The notes under the pieces were generated by a model. It was not told the DNA's origin and did not search any database. It worked only from the letters and a program-made list of their open reading frames with translations. The position numbers and the translations under genes were made by a program. 28,654 nt of DNA from JABICX01 sp964528765. GTDB lineage: Archaea > Nanobdellota > Nanobdellia > UBA10117 > JABICX01. The DNA is taken from contig CAZGVA010000008.1 of NCBI GenBank assembly GCA_964528765.1, positions 1-28,654 of the forward strand, given 5' to 3'. This document shows, piece after piece, positions 1 through 6,422 of the stretch; the first letter of the stretch is position 1, and every line of letters begins with the position of its first letter.

Positions 1-527
1 TCAATTCCTTGTTTAATATTCTTACTTGACCCAACTACTATTGTAGGATAAGATTGATAAAAAGAATGTCCTGCACCCCATTTAGCGTGTTCTTTACCTT
101 GACCTAAAATTGCTATTGCTTCTAATTCAACTTCTTGTCTTTCCAGTAACTCAACAATAGGCATTTCTGGGAATATTGGTTTTACACTTGGATCATTACT
201 TTTAATATCCTTTGCACGTACCATGCAAGGTCCAGCAATTTTAATTACTAATTTAACTTGACACTTGGCACATCCTTCATTCTTGCATGTACATTTTTCT
301 TTTAATCCATATGTCTTTAAATCAGTTTTAAGTGGAATTAAACCTAATCGGTGTGATAAAATTTCATCATATAAAGCTGATGAATTCTTTACGATATAAA
401 CATCTTCCATAGCTAGAACTGGTACTTCAAAAGTACAAGCTCTTCGTAAAGCGTTAACAAAAGAAGCAGTAGTATCACTAATAATAAATCTTGTTATATT
501 TTTTGAATCAACTTGTTGTATTTTCAT
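1..527 (-). CDS. rpo3: DNA-directed RNA polymerase subunit D (Rpo3), 3' end outside the window
   Basis: Partial gene: about 175 N-terminal residues are visible and the rest lies beyond the left edge. Rpo3 pairs with Rpo11 to form the alpha-like platform on which the archaeal RNA polymerase assembles. The start MKIQQVDSKN and the segment with FVNALRRA and HRLGLIPL match the alpha/Rpb3 dimerisation domain. A cysteine loop of the form C-x-C-x4-C-x2-C (CTCKNEGCAKC) lies near residue 80, where Rpb3 has its zinc loop. The ATG directly abuts the uS11 stop codon with no spacing, and GGGAG lies about ten bases upstream inside uS11. It is the last visible gene of the uS13-uS4-uS11-rpo3 operon, the standard archaeal order. 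Confidence 0.95.
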   Translation of the reverse strand, partial: MKIQQVDSKNITRFIISDTTASFVNALRRACTFEVPVLAMEDVYIVKNSSALYDEILSHRLGLIPLKTDLKTYGLKEKCTCKNEGCAKCQVKLVIKIAGPCMVRAKDIKSNDPSVKPIFPEMPIVELLERQEVELEAIAILGQGKEHAKWGAGHSFYQSYPTIVVGSSKNIKQGI

Positions 528-920
528 TTAATTTCTTCTCCCACGTCTGCCGCCTTTCTTACGACAACCACCGTGCGGTATTGGAGTAACGTCTTCAATA
601 CCTAAAAGTCTTATGCCTGCACGAGTTAATGCTCGAATTGCAGGTTGAGCACCTGGACCAGGATATTTTGAACCATTTTGTCCACCTTTTGCTCTAACTT
701 TAACATAAACTTGATTTACGCCTTTTTCTTTTGATATTTCCGCTACTTTTTTAGCAGCCATTATAGCAGCAGTTGGACTAGATTCTAATCTATCTGCTCG
801 AACCATTTGTCCACCAGATGATCTAGCAATTGTTTCTGCGCCAGTTAAATCAGTGATATGGATAATAGTATTATTATATGTTGCATAAATATTTACAATA
901 CCTTTGATATTTTTTGCCAT
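528..920 (-). CDS. rps11: 30S ribosomal protein uS11
   Basis: 130-residue uS11 of the small-subunit platform, which contacts 16S rRNA helices next to the mRNA exit (E site) region. The family signature is complete, with NNTIIHITDLTG near residue 17, SSGGQMVR in the middle, and the C-terminal TPIPHGGCRKKGGRRGRRN. The length is normal for archaea. Its ATG overlaps the uS4 stop by one base (TAATG), which implies translational coupling, and GGAG lies eight bases upstream within the uS4 coding end. It sits third in the uS13 operon. Confidence 0.97.
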   Translation of the reverse strand: MAKNIKGIVNIYATYNNTIIHITDLTGAETIARSSGGQMVRADRLESSPTAAIMAAKKVAEISKEKGVNQVYVKVRAKGGQNGSKYPGPGAQPAIRALTRAGIRLLGIEDVTPIPHGGCRKKGGRRGRRN

Positions 921-1510
921 TATGCCTTCTCCTCCTTTGTTGCCTTAACTGCAAGTTCTTTAACAACGTCTGCATCTGTTTTTTTCTTTTCAACAGGAGC
1001 TGTTTTTGGTTTTAATGTAACTACTTTCCGAATATCTGGAACAAATCCTTCTTTAAATTTGATTTTATCTGCAGATTTCACCATATGTGCTGGAGCAGTT
1101 ATTACTTTATTATTTACAATAATTTTACCATGAAGAATAAATTGGCGTGCTTGTTTTATTGAATTAACTAATCCTAATTTATATACTTGAGATTGTAATC
1201 TTCGGTCAAGAACTGTTCTTAAATCTAATGCAAGAATATCATCGATTTTAGCTTCTTTGCCAAGAACACCTAAAGTATTTAATTTACTAACTAAAGCTTT
1301 TTCAGACTCTTGTCTTTGTTCTTCTTGTAAACTAACAATTTGTCTAGCTTGGTGTCTCCAACTTCGAAGTTTTGAGGACGATCTCCAAATTTCTCGTTTA
1401 TTAGACAATCCATATTCTTTTTTTAGTTGAAGCTCTTCTTTAATTCGTTCTGCTTCCCATGGATGCCCTGGTTTCTTATATTGTTTTTTTGGTTTTTTTG
1501 GATCTCCCAT
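920..1510 (-). CDS. rps4: 30S ribosomal protein uS4
   Basis: 196-residue uS4, a primary 16S rRNA binder that nucleates assembly of the 30S body. An S4 RNA-binding domain is visible at about residues 101-155 (LDRRLQSQVYKLGL, ARQFILHGKI and VNNKVITAP). The N-terminus (PKKPKKQYKKPGHPWEAERI) is the archaeal/eukaryotic uS4 form without the bacterial zinc knuckle. Residues 161-196 form a charged Lys/Glu/Ala tail beyond the domain. The start is supported by a GGTGA ribosome-binding site five bases before ATG. That site overlaps the TAG stop of uS13, nine bases away. Confidence 0.97.
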   Translation of the reverse strand: MGDPKKPKKQYKKPGHPWEAERIKEELQLKKEYGLSNKREIWRSSSKLRSWRHQARQIVSLQEEQRQESEKALVSKLNTLGVLGKEAKIDDILALDLRTVLDRRLQSQVYKLGLVNSIKQARQFILHGKIIVNNKVITAPAHMVKSADKIKFKEGFVPDIRKVVTLKPKTAPVEKKKTDADVVKELAVKATKEEKA

Positions 1511-1519
1511 TTAATTCAC

Positions 1520-2002
1520 CTATTTTTTCCTTACAACACCGACAGTTTTACCTCTACGGCCTGTAGTTCTTGTCTTTTGTCCTCTAACTCTTACTTTTAA
1601 ATTCTTATCGCCACGTGCGTGACGCGTACCTACGTAACATTTTATTCGTCTTAATCTACGTATATCAAATTTTTTAGTTAAATCTAAATCTGATGAAATA
1701 ATGTGTCTATCTTCACCAGTATCGACGTCCTTACGTCTATTGAAAAGCCATTTAGGAATATCATATTTTGAAGGGTTTTTCATAACCTCTTCGATTTTAT
1801 CTAAGTCTGTAGTTGGTACAAATCCAACTTGTTGTTTTGTGTCTAATTTAAGTACTTTAGCAATAGCATTTGCAAACATAAAACTTGCACCCGCTGCTAG
1901 CGACATAGCATGTAATAAAGGTGTTTCTCCCTTAACTTCTTTATCTGCAATACGTAAAATTGCCTTGAATTCTACTTTTGTTGGTTTTTCTTTTGTTTCC
2001 AT
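1520..2002 (-). CDS. rps13: 30S ribosomal protein uS13
   Basis: 160-residue uS13 of the 30S head, which makes inter-subunit bridges with uL5 and touches the P-site tRNA through its basic tail. It has the typical helix-two-turn-helix core, with RRLRRIKCYVGTRHARG near residues 114-130 followed by VRGQKTRTTGRRGKT. It is first in the uS13-uS4-uS11-rpo3 operon. No ribosome-binding site or TATA box lies at leaderless distance. The nearest good TATA box (about 2111-2119) predicts a leader of some 85 bases. Confidence 0.97.
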   Translation of the reverse strand: METKEKPTKVEFKAILRIADKEVKGETPLLHAMSLAAGASFMFANAIAKVLKLDTKQQVGFVPTTDLDKIEEVMKNPSKYDIPKWLFNRRKDVDTGEDRHIISSDLDLTKKFDIRRLRRIKCYVGTRHARGDKNLKVRVRGQKTRTTGRRGKTVGVVRKK

Positions 2003-2110
2003 GGATAATAATCTCTTAGCTCAAAGGATCTTCGCCAGAAAGTTATTGCGTCGGGCTCCCCATTAAGGTTTTGGGTCTTTTTGGTGTTGATTAGTGGTCA
2101 AATGTTATGT
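2003..2110 (-). promoter_or_regulatory. Promoter and long leader of the uS13 operon
   Basis: On the minus strand CCTTTAAAA (2111-2119) is the only convincing TATA box upstream of uS13. Starting about 26 bases downstream gives an mRNA leader of about 85 bases. Its central part (about 2030-2065) is clearly richer in G+C than surrounding intergenic DNA, so a folded leader is possible. The TATA box overlaps the 3' end of the upstream ParB-fold gene. The transcription start is inferred, not seen. Confidence 0.4.
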
Positions 2111-2112
2111 TT

Positions 2113-2535
2113 TTAAAGGTTACTATATTGTTTGTAATCTTCATATTTATCAAACCAAATAGCTACCCAATATTTATTAAATCCACTTTTTCTAAGTGCT
2201 TCTAATCTATGCGAACCATCTGCAATTGATAACTCATTATTTAAAAACCAAACAATCAACGGTGGGACATCCCAACCAGTTTTAATATCTTTTATCATAC
2301 CATTAACGCGTTTATTCCAGATACTCAATTTCTCTCGATGCTTCATTTCTTTTTCTGGGCCACAGCGTCGATTTAATTTAGCTAGTTTAATCTCATTGAG
2401 GCCGATCCAATAACCTTTATTCTTCACAAAATTAGCAAAATTCTTGTTATTTGTTTCTAATAAAAATTTAATTGCCCATTTATCTATTTTCTTTTTTTCG
2501 GCAAATTCTTTTGCTTCGTTTAAAGTAAATTTCAT
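2113..2535 (-). CDS. ParB/sulfiredoxin-fold protein, stand-alone
   Basis: 140-residue protein. The second half carries a ParB/sulfiredoxin-like core: PPLIVWFLNN (91-100), then the signature DGSHRLEALRKSG (106-118), then a strand WVAIWF. In this fold the Gly/Asp-x-His-Arg loop binds nucleotide. Family members include ParB CTPases, sulfiredoxin and small DNA-modification proteins. The N-terminal half is helical and Lys-rich. There is no helix-turn-helix DNA-binding domain as in true ParB, so a chromosome partition role is unlikely. It lies between tRNA-Ser and the uS13 operon, on the same strand, with only T-rich sequence after it. The exact function is unknown. Confidence 0.7.
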   Translation of the reverse strand: MKFTLNEAKEFAEKKKIDKWAIKFLLETNNKNFANFVKNKGYWIGLNEIKLAKLNRRCGPEKEMKHREKLSIWNKRVNGMIKDIKTGWDVPPLIVWFLNNELSIADGSHRLEALRKSGFNKYWVAIWFDKYEDYKQYSNL

Positions 2536-2548
2536 TAGTTATTATAAG

Positions 2549-2683
2549 CGCCGGGGGCCGGATTCGAACCAGCATATCCGTAAGGAAACGGGCTTACTTA
2601 AAATCAGTTCCTTTGGGGTTGGAAGACCTTTTCCAAAGGGATTCTCTCAAGGCCCGCGCAGTACCAGATTGTGCCACCCCGGC
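2549..2683 (-). tRNA. tRNA-Ser(UGA) with a 51-nt intron
   Basis: On the minus strand the acceptor arms GCCGGGG (2683-2677) and CCCCGGC (2556-2550) pair perfectly, with discriminator G at 2549 and no encoded CCA. The D stem is GCA/TGC, the T arm is GCTGG-TTCGAAT-CCGGC, and the anticodon stem is CGGGC (2656-2652) with GCCCG (2593-2589). The spliced anticodon loop reads CTTGAGA, so the anticodon is TGA (2649-2647), which decodes UCA. The long variable arm and G73 are serine hallmarks. The mature tRNA is 84 nt. An intron interrupts the loop after position 37, the canonical archaeal site. Confidence 0.93.
2595..2645 (-). other. Archaeal tRNA intron with canonical bulge-helix-bulge
   Basis: The 51-nt intron boundaries follow from a perfect bulge-helix-bulge. 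Exon bases CTTG (2651-2648) pair with intron bases TAAG (2600-2597) as the central 4-bp helix. The flanking 3-nt bulges are AGA (cut AG^A) and TAA (cut TA^A). The outer helices are CGGGC/GCCCG in the exons and GAATC/GATTT (with a G-T pair) in the intron. The intron body holds CCTTTGG and CCAAAGG as a further stem, and alternatively TTGGAA/TTCCAA. The splicing endonuclease would recognise this motif, and RtcB, whose 3' end is at the right edge of the window, would join the exons. Confidence 0.88.
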
Positions 2684-2717
2684 ATTCTTTTCGTATTTGT
2701 AACGATCGGAGTCGTCG

Positions 2718-2728
2718 CAGATATAACC
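2718..2728 (-). promoter_or_regulatory. Probable TATA box for tRNA-Ser
   Basis: The minus strand reads GGTTATATCTG, centred about 40 bases before the first base of the mature tRNA. That would give a 5' leader of about 15 nt for RNase P to remove. Confidence 0.4.
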
Positions 2729-2797
2729 TTCTGCTCCTCCTATCCTCATCCACGAAAAGGATTTTTGTGTACGCTATTCACAAAAGGACATTAGTTA

Positions 2798-3160
2798 ATG
2801 TCTATAAATGAGGCTAATTCACTATTTATAAATTATTCGCCTGAATACAAACAATTAAAAATTAACAGATTTTGTAATCTTATGAGTAACACTTTTAATA
2901 GAAAAATGAGTTATTTAGTTACTGCAATAATTGAACCTGGTTGGAAAAAATCGATATTAAAGCAATCAATACCTGGTTACTCAACATTATCTGTAATAAA
3001 AAGTTATATTTTAAATGAAAAAATTGAAAGCTTACCTGAATCAATTGGTTTCGATGCACTTAAAATTTGGGCTGCTACAAGCACATTAATTATAACTTAT
3101 GCAGCAATTGGTGGGCATCCAATTGAATTAATCGAAGGCTTAGCTGAAAAACTCTTATAA
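2798..3160 (+). CDS. Unknown 120-residue protein with one hydrophobic helix
   Basis: I do not recognise a family. The N-terminal 85 residues are polar and mostly helical. Residues 89-106 (KIWAATSTLIITYAAIGG) are hydrophobic enough for one membrane helix, followed by a short amphipathic tail. The ATG has AAGGA about nine bases upstream and no strong TATA box at leaderless distance. It is divergent from tRNA-Ser, and its last six bases overlap the 3' end of the convergent methyltransferase gene. Base composition and codons look like the neighbours, so it is probably a real gene. Confidence 0.6.
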   Translation: MSINEANSLFINYSPEYKQLKINRFCNLMSNTFNRKMSYLVTAIIEPGWKKSILKQSIPGYSTLSVIKSYILNEKIESLPESIGFDALKIWAATSTLIITYAAIGGHPIELIEGLAEKLL

Positions 3161-3742
3161 TTTTGCAAGAAATATTCTAAATCCGCCACCTTTTTTTACA
3201 GTTTCACAATTTCCAAATTCTTCTTGAATTTTAGATTCATAACTACGCGCACCAAGTTTGGTCTTGCAAACAAAGTAAAATTTGCCTTTTGGTGTCAGAT
3301 GGTCTTTTACTTGCTCAATCCAGCTAATAATTAGTTTTTTCCCAGCATGCGTTGGCGGATTTGTTGCAATTACCTCAAACTTTTTGCCAATTAATTTTGA
3401 AAAGCCATTTGATTGCAAAACTTTACAATTTTTGCAGCGATTTAGTTTAACATTTTTTGTACTTATATCAACAGCTCGCTCATTAATATCCACCATAATT
3501 ACTTTATTAAAAAAATTTGACAAAGCAATACCAATTACACCACAACCACAACCTAAATCAAGTAAAGACTCTCCAGGTTTTTCAATAACGTTTATCATTA
3601 AATTAGTACCTTTATCGATTTTGCCAAAAGAAAAAACACCGCTTGCAGTCACAAACTTAAAATTCATGTCAAAGAAATGTCTATCTAGTTCTTTGGTCGT
3701 TAATTCTGATGTTGGCTTTTCTGAAAAATAATGTTCAACCAT
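3155..3742 (-). CDS. Class I SAM-dependent methyltransferase, RsmC/small-domain type
   Basis: 195-residue methyltransferase. The SAM-binding motif I is DLGCGCGVIGIA (62-73), the ribose-binding acidic residue is D85 in VIMVDIN, and the catalytic loop is TNPPTHAGK (127-135). NPP loops of this kind are used by exocyclic-amino methyltransferases that modify guanine, such as RsmC and RlmG on rRNA. The N-terminal segment HYFSEKP, followed by FKFVTASGVFSFGKID, matches the short RsmC-like archaeal form without the duplicated N-domain. Its ATG overlaps the Cbf5 stop by one base (TAATG), so it is translated with the pseudouridine synthase. This fits an RNA-modification role. The exact target cannot be told. 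Confidence 0.85.
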   Translation of the reverse strand: MVEHYFSEKPTSELTTKELDRHFFDMNFKFVTASGVFSFGKIDKGTNLMINVIEKPGESLLDLGCGCGVIGIALSNFFNKVIMVDINERAVDISTKNVKLNRCKNCKVLQSNGFSKLIGKKFEVIATNPPTHAGKKLIISWIEQVKDHLTPKGKFYFVCKTKLGARSYESKIQEEFGNCETVKKGGGFRIFLAKL

Positions 3743-4683
3743 TATAACATCACCACATCAGTTCTAACTGCCATTCCATGCTTTTCTTTAATCATTTGTT
3801 TTGAATCCATTTCAGCAAAGCCTACTGAAGCTAGTCGATTTTTAGTTGTAAGACATATAACTAAATCTCCATTTTTAATATCATCTTCAACTTGAACTAT
3901 TCCGGGTGAAAAAATCGGTGAGCCATTTTTTAGTCGGGGTAAAACTAAATCATCAACCCAAACTTTTGGTAAGAACGATACAGCGGACTCAATTGGAAGT
4001 ATAAACTTTTGAATTAATTTTTCATCTTTAGTTTTTAGATATTCTAAATACATTTTATGTATATCATCTAGTTTAATTGAATTTTTCAGGACATATGGTC
4101 CTGCTTTTGTTCTAATTAATTTAGCCATGTGTGCACCCGTTCCAAGATGTTCACCAATATCATGACAAAGCTTACGAATATAGGTACCTGCTTGGCAACC
4201 AACAATAAATTCATATGTGTTTTTTTCTTTTTTTATGTATTTAATATAATATATTTCTCTAATACGTAATTGTCGTTTTACTGCAGAAATTTTGGGTGGC
4301 ATTTGTTCGATTTTCCCAGTAAATTTCTTTAATGCAGATTTTACGTCTGACTCTGGAATATCTTTATGAACACGCATCCAACAGTAATATTCTTTTCCGG
4401 CATTTGTTAAAATACCTGATAACTTTCTGCTCTTTGCTAAAAAAATTGGTAAAACACCAGTAACTGCTGGATCTAACGTACCTGCATGACCTGCTTTCCA
4501 GATTTCAAGCATATTTTTGAGTTTTCTCGATGCAGCTTTTGAAAGCATTGGAGCAGGTTTATCCAAATTTACAATACCACATTTGAAAAGCTCTTCAGCG
4601 CTTCGAGATTTAAATTTAGTAATCTTAATTTTTTGCCTAACTAAAATCTTTGGCTTACGCTTCTCAAAAGGTAATTTTCCCAT
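3742..4683 (-). CDS. cbf5: Cbf5/TruB-type tRNA/rRNA pseudouridine synthase
   Basis: 313 residues from the chosen start. Cbf5 is the catalytic subunit of the archaeal H/ACA guide RNP and can also make tRNA pseudouridine 55. The N-terminal strand with GIVNLDKPA leads to the catalytic loop GHAGTLDPAVTG, with the nucleophile Asp71. QAGTYIRKLCHDIG is the later TruB motif, and a PUA RNA-binding domain occupies about residues 235-313. An in-frame ATG 42 bases further upstream (4725) would add a hydrophobic MFQKLLNLLFYFYY stretch not expected for this family, so the start at 4683 is preferred. cbf5 next to eL14 and uS13 genes is common in archaea. Confidence 0.93.
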   Translation of the reverse strand: MGKLPFEKRKPKILVRQKIKITKFKSRSAEELFKCGIVNLDKPAPMLSKAASRKLKNMLEIWKAGHAGTLDPAVTGVLPIFLAKSRKLSGILTNAGKEYYCWMRVHKDIPESDVKSALKKFTGKIEQMPPKISAVKRQLRIREIYYIKYIKKEKNTYEFIVGCQAGTYIRKLCHDIGEHLGTGAHMAKLIRTKAGPYVLKNSIKLDDIHKMYLEYLKTKDEKLIQKFILPIESAVSFLPKVWVDDLVLPRLKNGSPIFSPGIVQVEDDIKNGDLVICLTTKNRLASVGFAEMDSKQMIKEKHGMAVRTDVVML

Positions 4684-4739
4684 ATAATAAAAATAAAATA
4701 AGAGATTAAGAAGTTTTTGGAACAAATAAAAACAGAAAA

Positions 4740-4750
4740 GCTTTTAAATG
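4740..4750 (+). promoter_or_regulatory. TATA box of the 4770 gene, leaderless spacing
   Basis: CTTTTAAATG, preceded by the purine-rich BRE-like GAAAAG, is centred about 25 bases before the ATG at 4770 and places transcription start at or next to the ATG. The TTTAAA core is symmetrical and lies in the 86-base gap between divergent genes, so it may also help drive cbf5. Confidence 0.55.
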
Positions 4751-4769
4751 AACTACGTAGTAGTACTAT

Positions 4770-5534
4770 ATGGTCATTCAATACAAGATATTTAAAAATA
4801 AAAAACCAATACGTATAGACGATAAAACAACTTTAGGAAATCTTGTAAATGATCTAAAAATTGCTGCGGATATTTATAATACCGTAGGAATTTTACCAAA
4901 TAATTATAAAGGTTCAACTCACCCAACACCTTCAGAAGGAATCCGAATTGAATCTAAAGAAACTCAAGATGGTGATCTTGAATTCAAATTAAGTAGCTTA
5001 TATAATAGTGGTGATGAAATTTCTGCAGAAAGTACTATTAATATAATTTATAAACAAAATGGAGCTAAAATTAGCGGATCTGAGGAACACGTAACTAAAG
5101 ATACACTTGTATTAGAATATCTTGGAAGATTATCTCAACTATTACTACTTAGAGTTTCTGACGGAGAACCTTTAAGTTTTCGTCATAGAAACGATCCAAT
5201 TAGACAAAAATTAGTTGAACAAATTGCTAATAATATGTTTGTGGACCAGATTACTAATGAAAACATTGCAGATCAAATCAAAGTGTATGCTAGAAAAGCA
5301 AGTATTAGATATATTACAGATAAAGAATTTACTGAAATTTCTAAATTAGTTGGGCTTTATGAAAAACAAGCAAATGAAGCACGTGAAAGAATAGAAACAC
5401 ATCTCGCTGAACAAAACGAAATACAAAGATTACGAGAACGCAAAAGAATTAGCGAAAAACCAAGACAAAAACTTAGACAAATGGAAATATCTGACGAAGA
5501 AACATCAGACGACAAAGAATTATTATTTAATTAA
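4770..5534 (+). CDS. Unknown 254-residue protein with charged helical C-terminus
   Basis: I do not recognise a family. The N-terminal 110 residues alternate strand-like and polar segments (start MVIQYKIFKNKKPIRIDDKT). The middle is helical (LVLEYLGRLSQLLLLRVSD). From about residue 190 there is a long highly charged helix, probably a coiled coil (ETHLAEQNEIQRLRERKRI), ending in an acidic tail. There is no signal peptide or membrane helix. It opens a plus-strand block that interrupts the otherwise minus-strand ribosomal region. The TATA box spacing indicates a leaderless mRNA. The microprotein gene at 5546 follows after 11 bases and is probably co-transcribed. Confidence 0.7.
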   Translation: MVIQYKIFKNKKPIRIDDKTTLGNLVNDLKIAADIYNTVGILPNNYKGSTHPTPSEGIRIESKETQDGDLEFKLSSLYNSGDEISAESTINIIYKQNGAKISGSEEHVTKDTLVLEYLGRLSQLLLLRVSDGEPLSFRHRNDPIRQKLVEQIANNMFVDQITNENIADQIKVYARKASIRYITDKEFTEISKLVGLYEKQANEARERIETHLAEQNEIQRLRERKRISEKPRQKLRQMEISDEETSDDKELLFN

Positions 5535-5545
5535 TTATATTTATT

Positions 5546-5656
5546 ATGGCTGAAGAAAAACTATGCTTAACCTGTAACGATGCGAAAATTCCAATTCATC
5601 GTGCTAACTGTAATAACTGTGTTCAAAAATACAGAGACGGCGAATTAAGGCCCTAG
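5546..5656 (+). CDS. 36-residue double-CxxC microprotein, probable zinc ribbon
   Basis: A short ATG-to-TAG frame encoding MAEEKLCLTCNDAKIPIHRA, then NCNNCVQKYRDGELRP. The cysteines C7-x2-C10 and C22-x2-C25 are spaced as two zinc knuckles, the pattern of treble-clef or zinc-ribbon mini-proteins. It starts 11 bases after the stop of the 254-residue gene and is followed by a T-rich stretch, so it looks like the second gene of a two-gene transcript. The regular cysteine spacing argues that the frame is real despite its length. No function can be assigned. Such proteins often bind nucleic acid or a protein partner. Confidence 0.6.
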   Translation: MAEEKLCLTCNDAKIPIHRANCNNCVQKYRDGELRP

Positions 5657-5662
5657 AAAAAT

Positions 5663-5677
5663 TAATTTTCTTTTCTT
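5663..5677 (+). terminator. T-rich terminator after the microprotein
   Basis: Directly after the TAG the sequence runs attaattttcttttctt, a T-tract of the kind that ends archaeal transcripts. There is no strong hairpin. Confidence 0.35.
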
Positions 5678-5754
5678 GCAATATTGACAATAATTCAGGA
5701 AACTATTATATATTAAAACGTACTCATATAATTAACACTATAATAGGTGATATG

Positions 5755-6345
5755 ATGGGACAATTTGATAAAAAAAATTATAAGATACTTAAAGGAGAAA
5801 TAATATCGCAAAACAATCTCGATAAAGCAGTTACAACTCGATTTAATAAATTGCTTAAAGAATGTCAGACAATTAAAGCCATTACAGATACTGACGAACA
5901 TAAAATCATGAATTTGGTTGCTAAAATAGAAATGTTAATGAAAGACTTAGCAAAAGATGGTCAAATGGCTGTAACCATTATGGCAGAATTCGAACATGCA
6001 GAAACACAAGGAAGAAGTGCAATGTTTCAGGCAATGAAAACATATGAACCACAATTAATGCAATTAGAAAAACGAATGGTTATGGATGACAAAGAAATTC
6101 TGAACTATCTAAACATACTGGATGAACTAATTGTCAAAGCAGAAGGCGAAGTCAAGAAACACGAGGAAATGCTCGCTTACTTAAAACAACTAACTGATCA
6201 ATTTAAAGCAAAAGAAGTTCAAGAAAGTACGTTGTTAATAAGAAGTTTCCAAGCAGATTGGCATGGCCCAGCTGGTCCAGCTACCGCAAAACGGCGAAAA
6301 ATAGTTTCTCGAAATGCAACTTATCGAAGAAGAGCACGAAGATAA
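5755..6345 (+). CDS. Unknown helical protein with Arg-rich tail
   Basis: 196 residues, with no family recognised. The protein is almost wholly alpha-helical with heptad-like leucines and Lys/Glu pairs (IMNLVAKIEMLMKDLAKDG and LMQLEKRMVMDDKE), as in a coiled-coil bundle. The last 30 residues switch to a basic tail with PATAKRRKIVS and YRRRARR that could bind nucleic acid. Two ATGs stand in tandem (5752 and 5755). AGGTGA ends four bases before the second, so the second is the better start. A TATA-like TTATATATTAAAA at 5706-5718 gives a short leader with this ribosome-binding site, unlike the neighbouring leaderless genes. Confidence 0.7.
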   Translation: MGQFDKKNYKILKGEIISQNNLDKAVTTRFNKLLKECQTIKAITDTDEHKIMNLVAKIEMLMKDLAKDGQMAVTIMAEFEHAETQGRSAMFQAMKTYEPQLMQLEKRMVMDDKEILNYLNILDELIVKAEGEVKKHEEMLAYLKQLTDQFKAKEVQESTLLIRSFQADWHGPAGPATAKRRKIVSRNATYRRRARR

Positions 6346-6373
6346 ATTTTTTAATTTTATTTTTTATTTTAAT
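6344..6373 (+). terminator. T-tract terminator
   Basis: Three T runs (tttttt, tttt, tttttt) follow the stop codon of the Arg-tailed protein and precede the next promoter, as in archaeal intrinsic termination. Confidence 0.5.
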
Positions 6374-6394
6374 ACGCTAGATTTAATCATCAAT

Positions 6395-6404
6395 TATTTA
6401 AATA
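6395..6404 (+). promoter_or_regulatory. TATA box of the 6423 membrane protein gene
   Basis: TATTTAAATA is centred 24 bases before the ATG, so the transcript should be leaderless. No ribosome-binding site is present. Confidence 0.55.
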
Positions 6405-6422
6405 TCTAATACAATATAATTT

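Noticed and set aside
3742..4725. Longer Cbf5 starting at 4725
   Set aside because: The extra 14 residues are hydrophobic and unlike the family; the ATG at 4683 gives the expected N-terminus.
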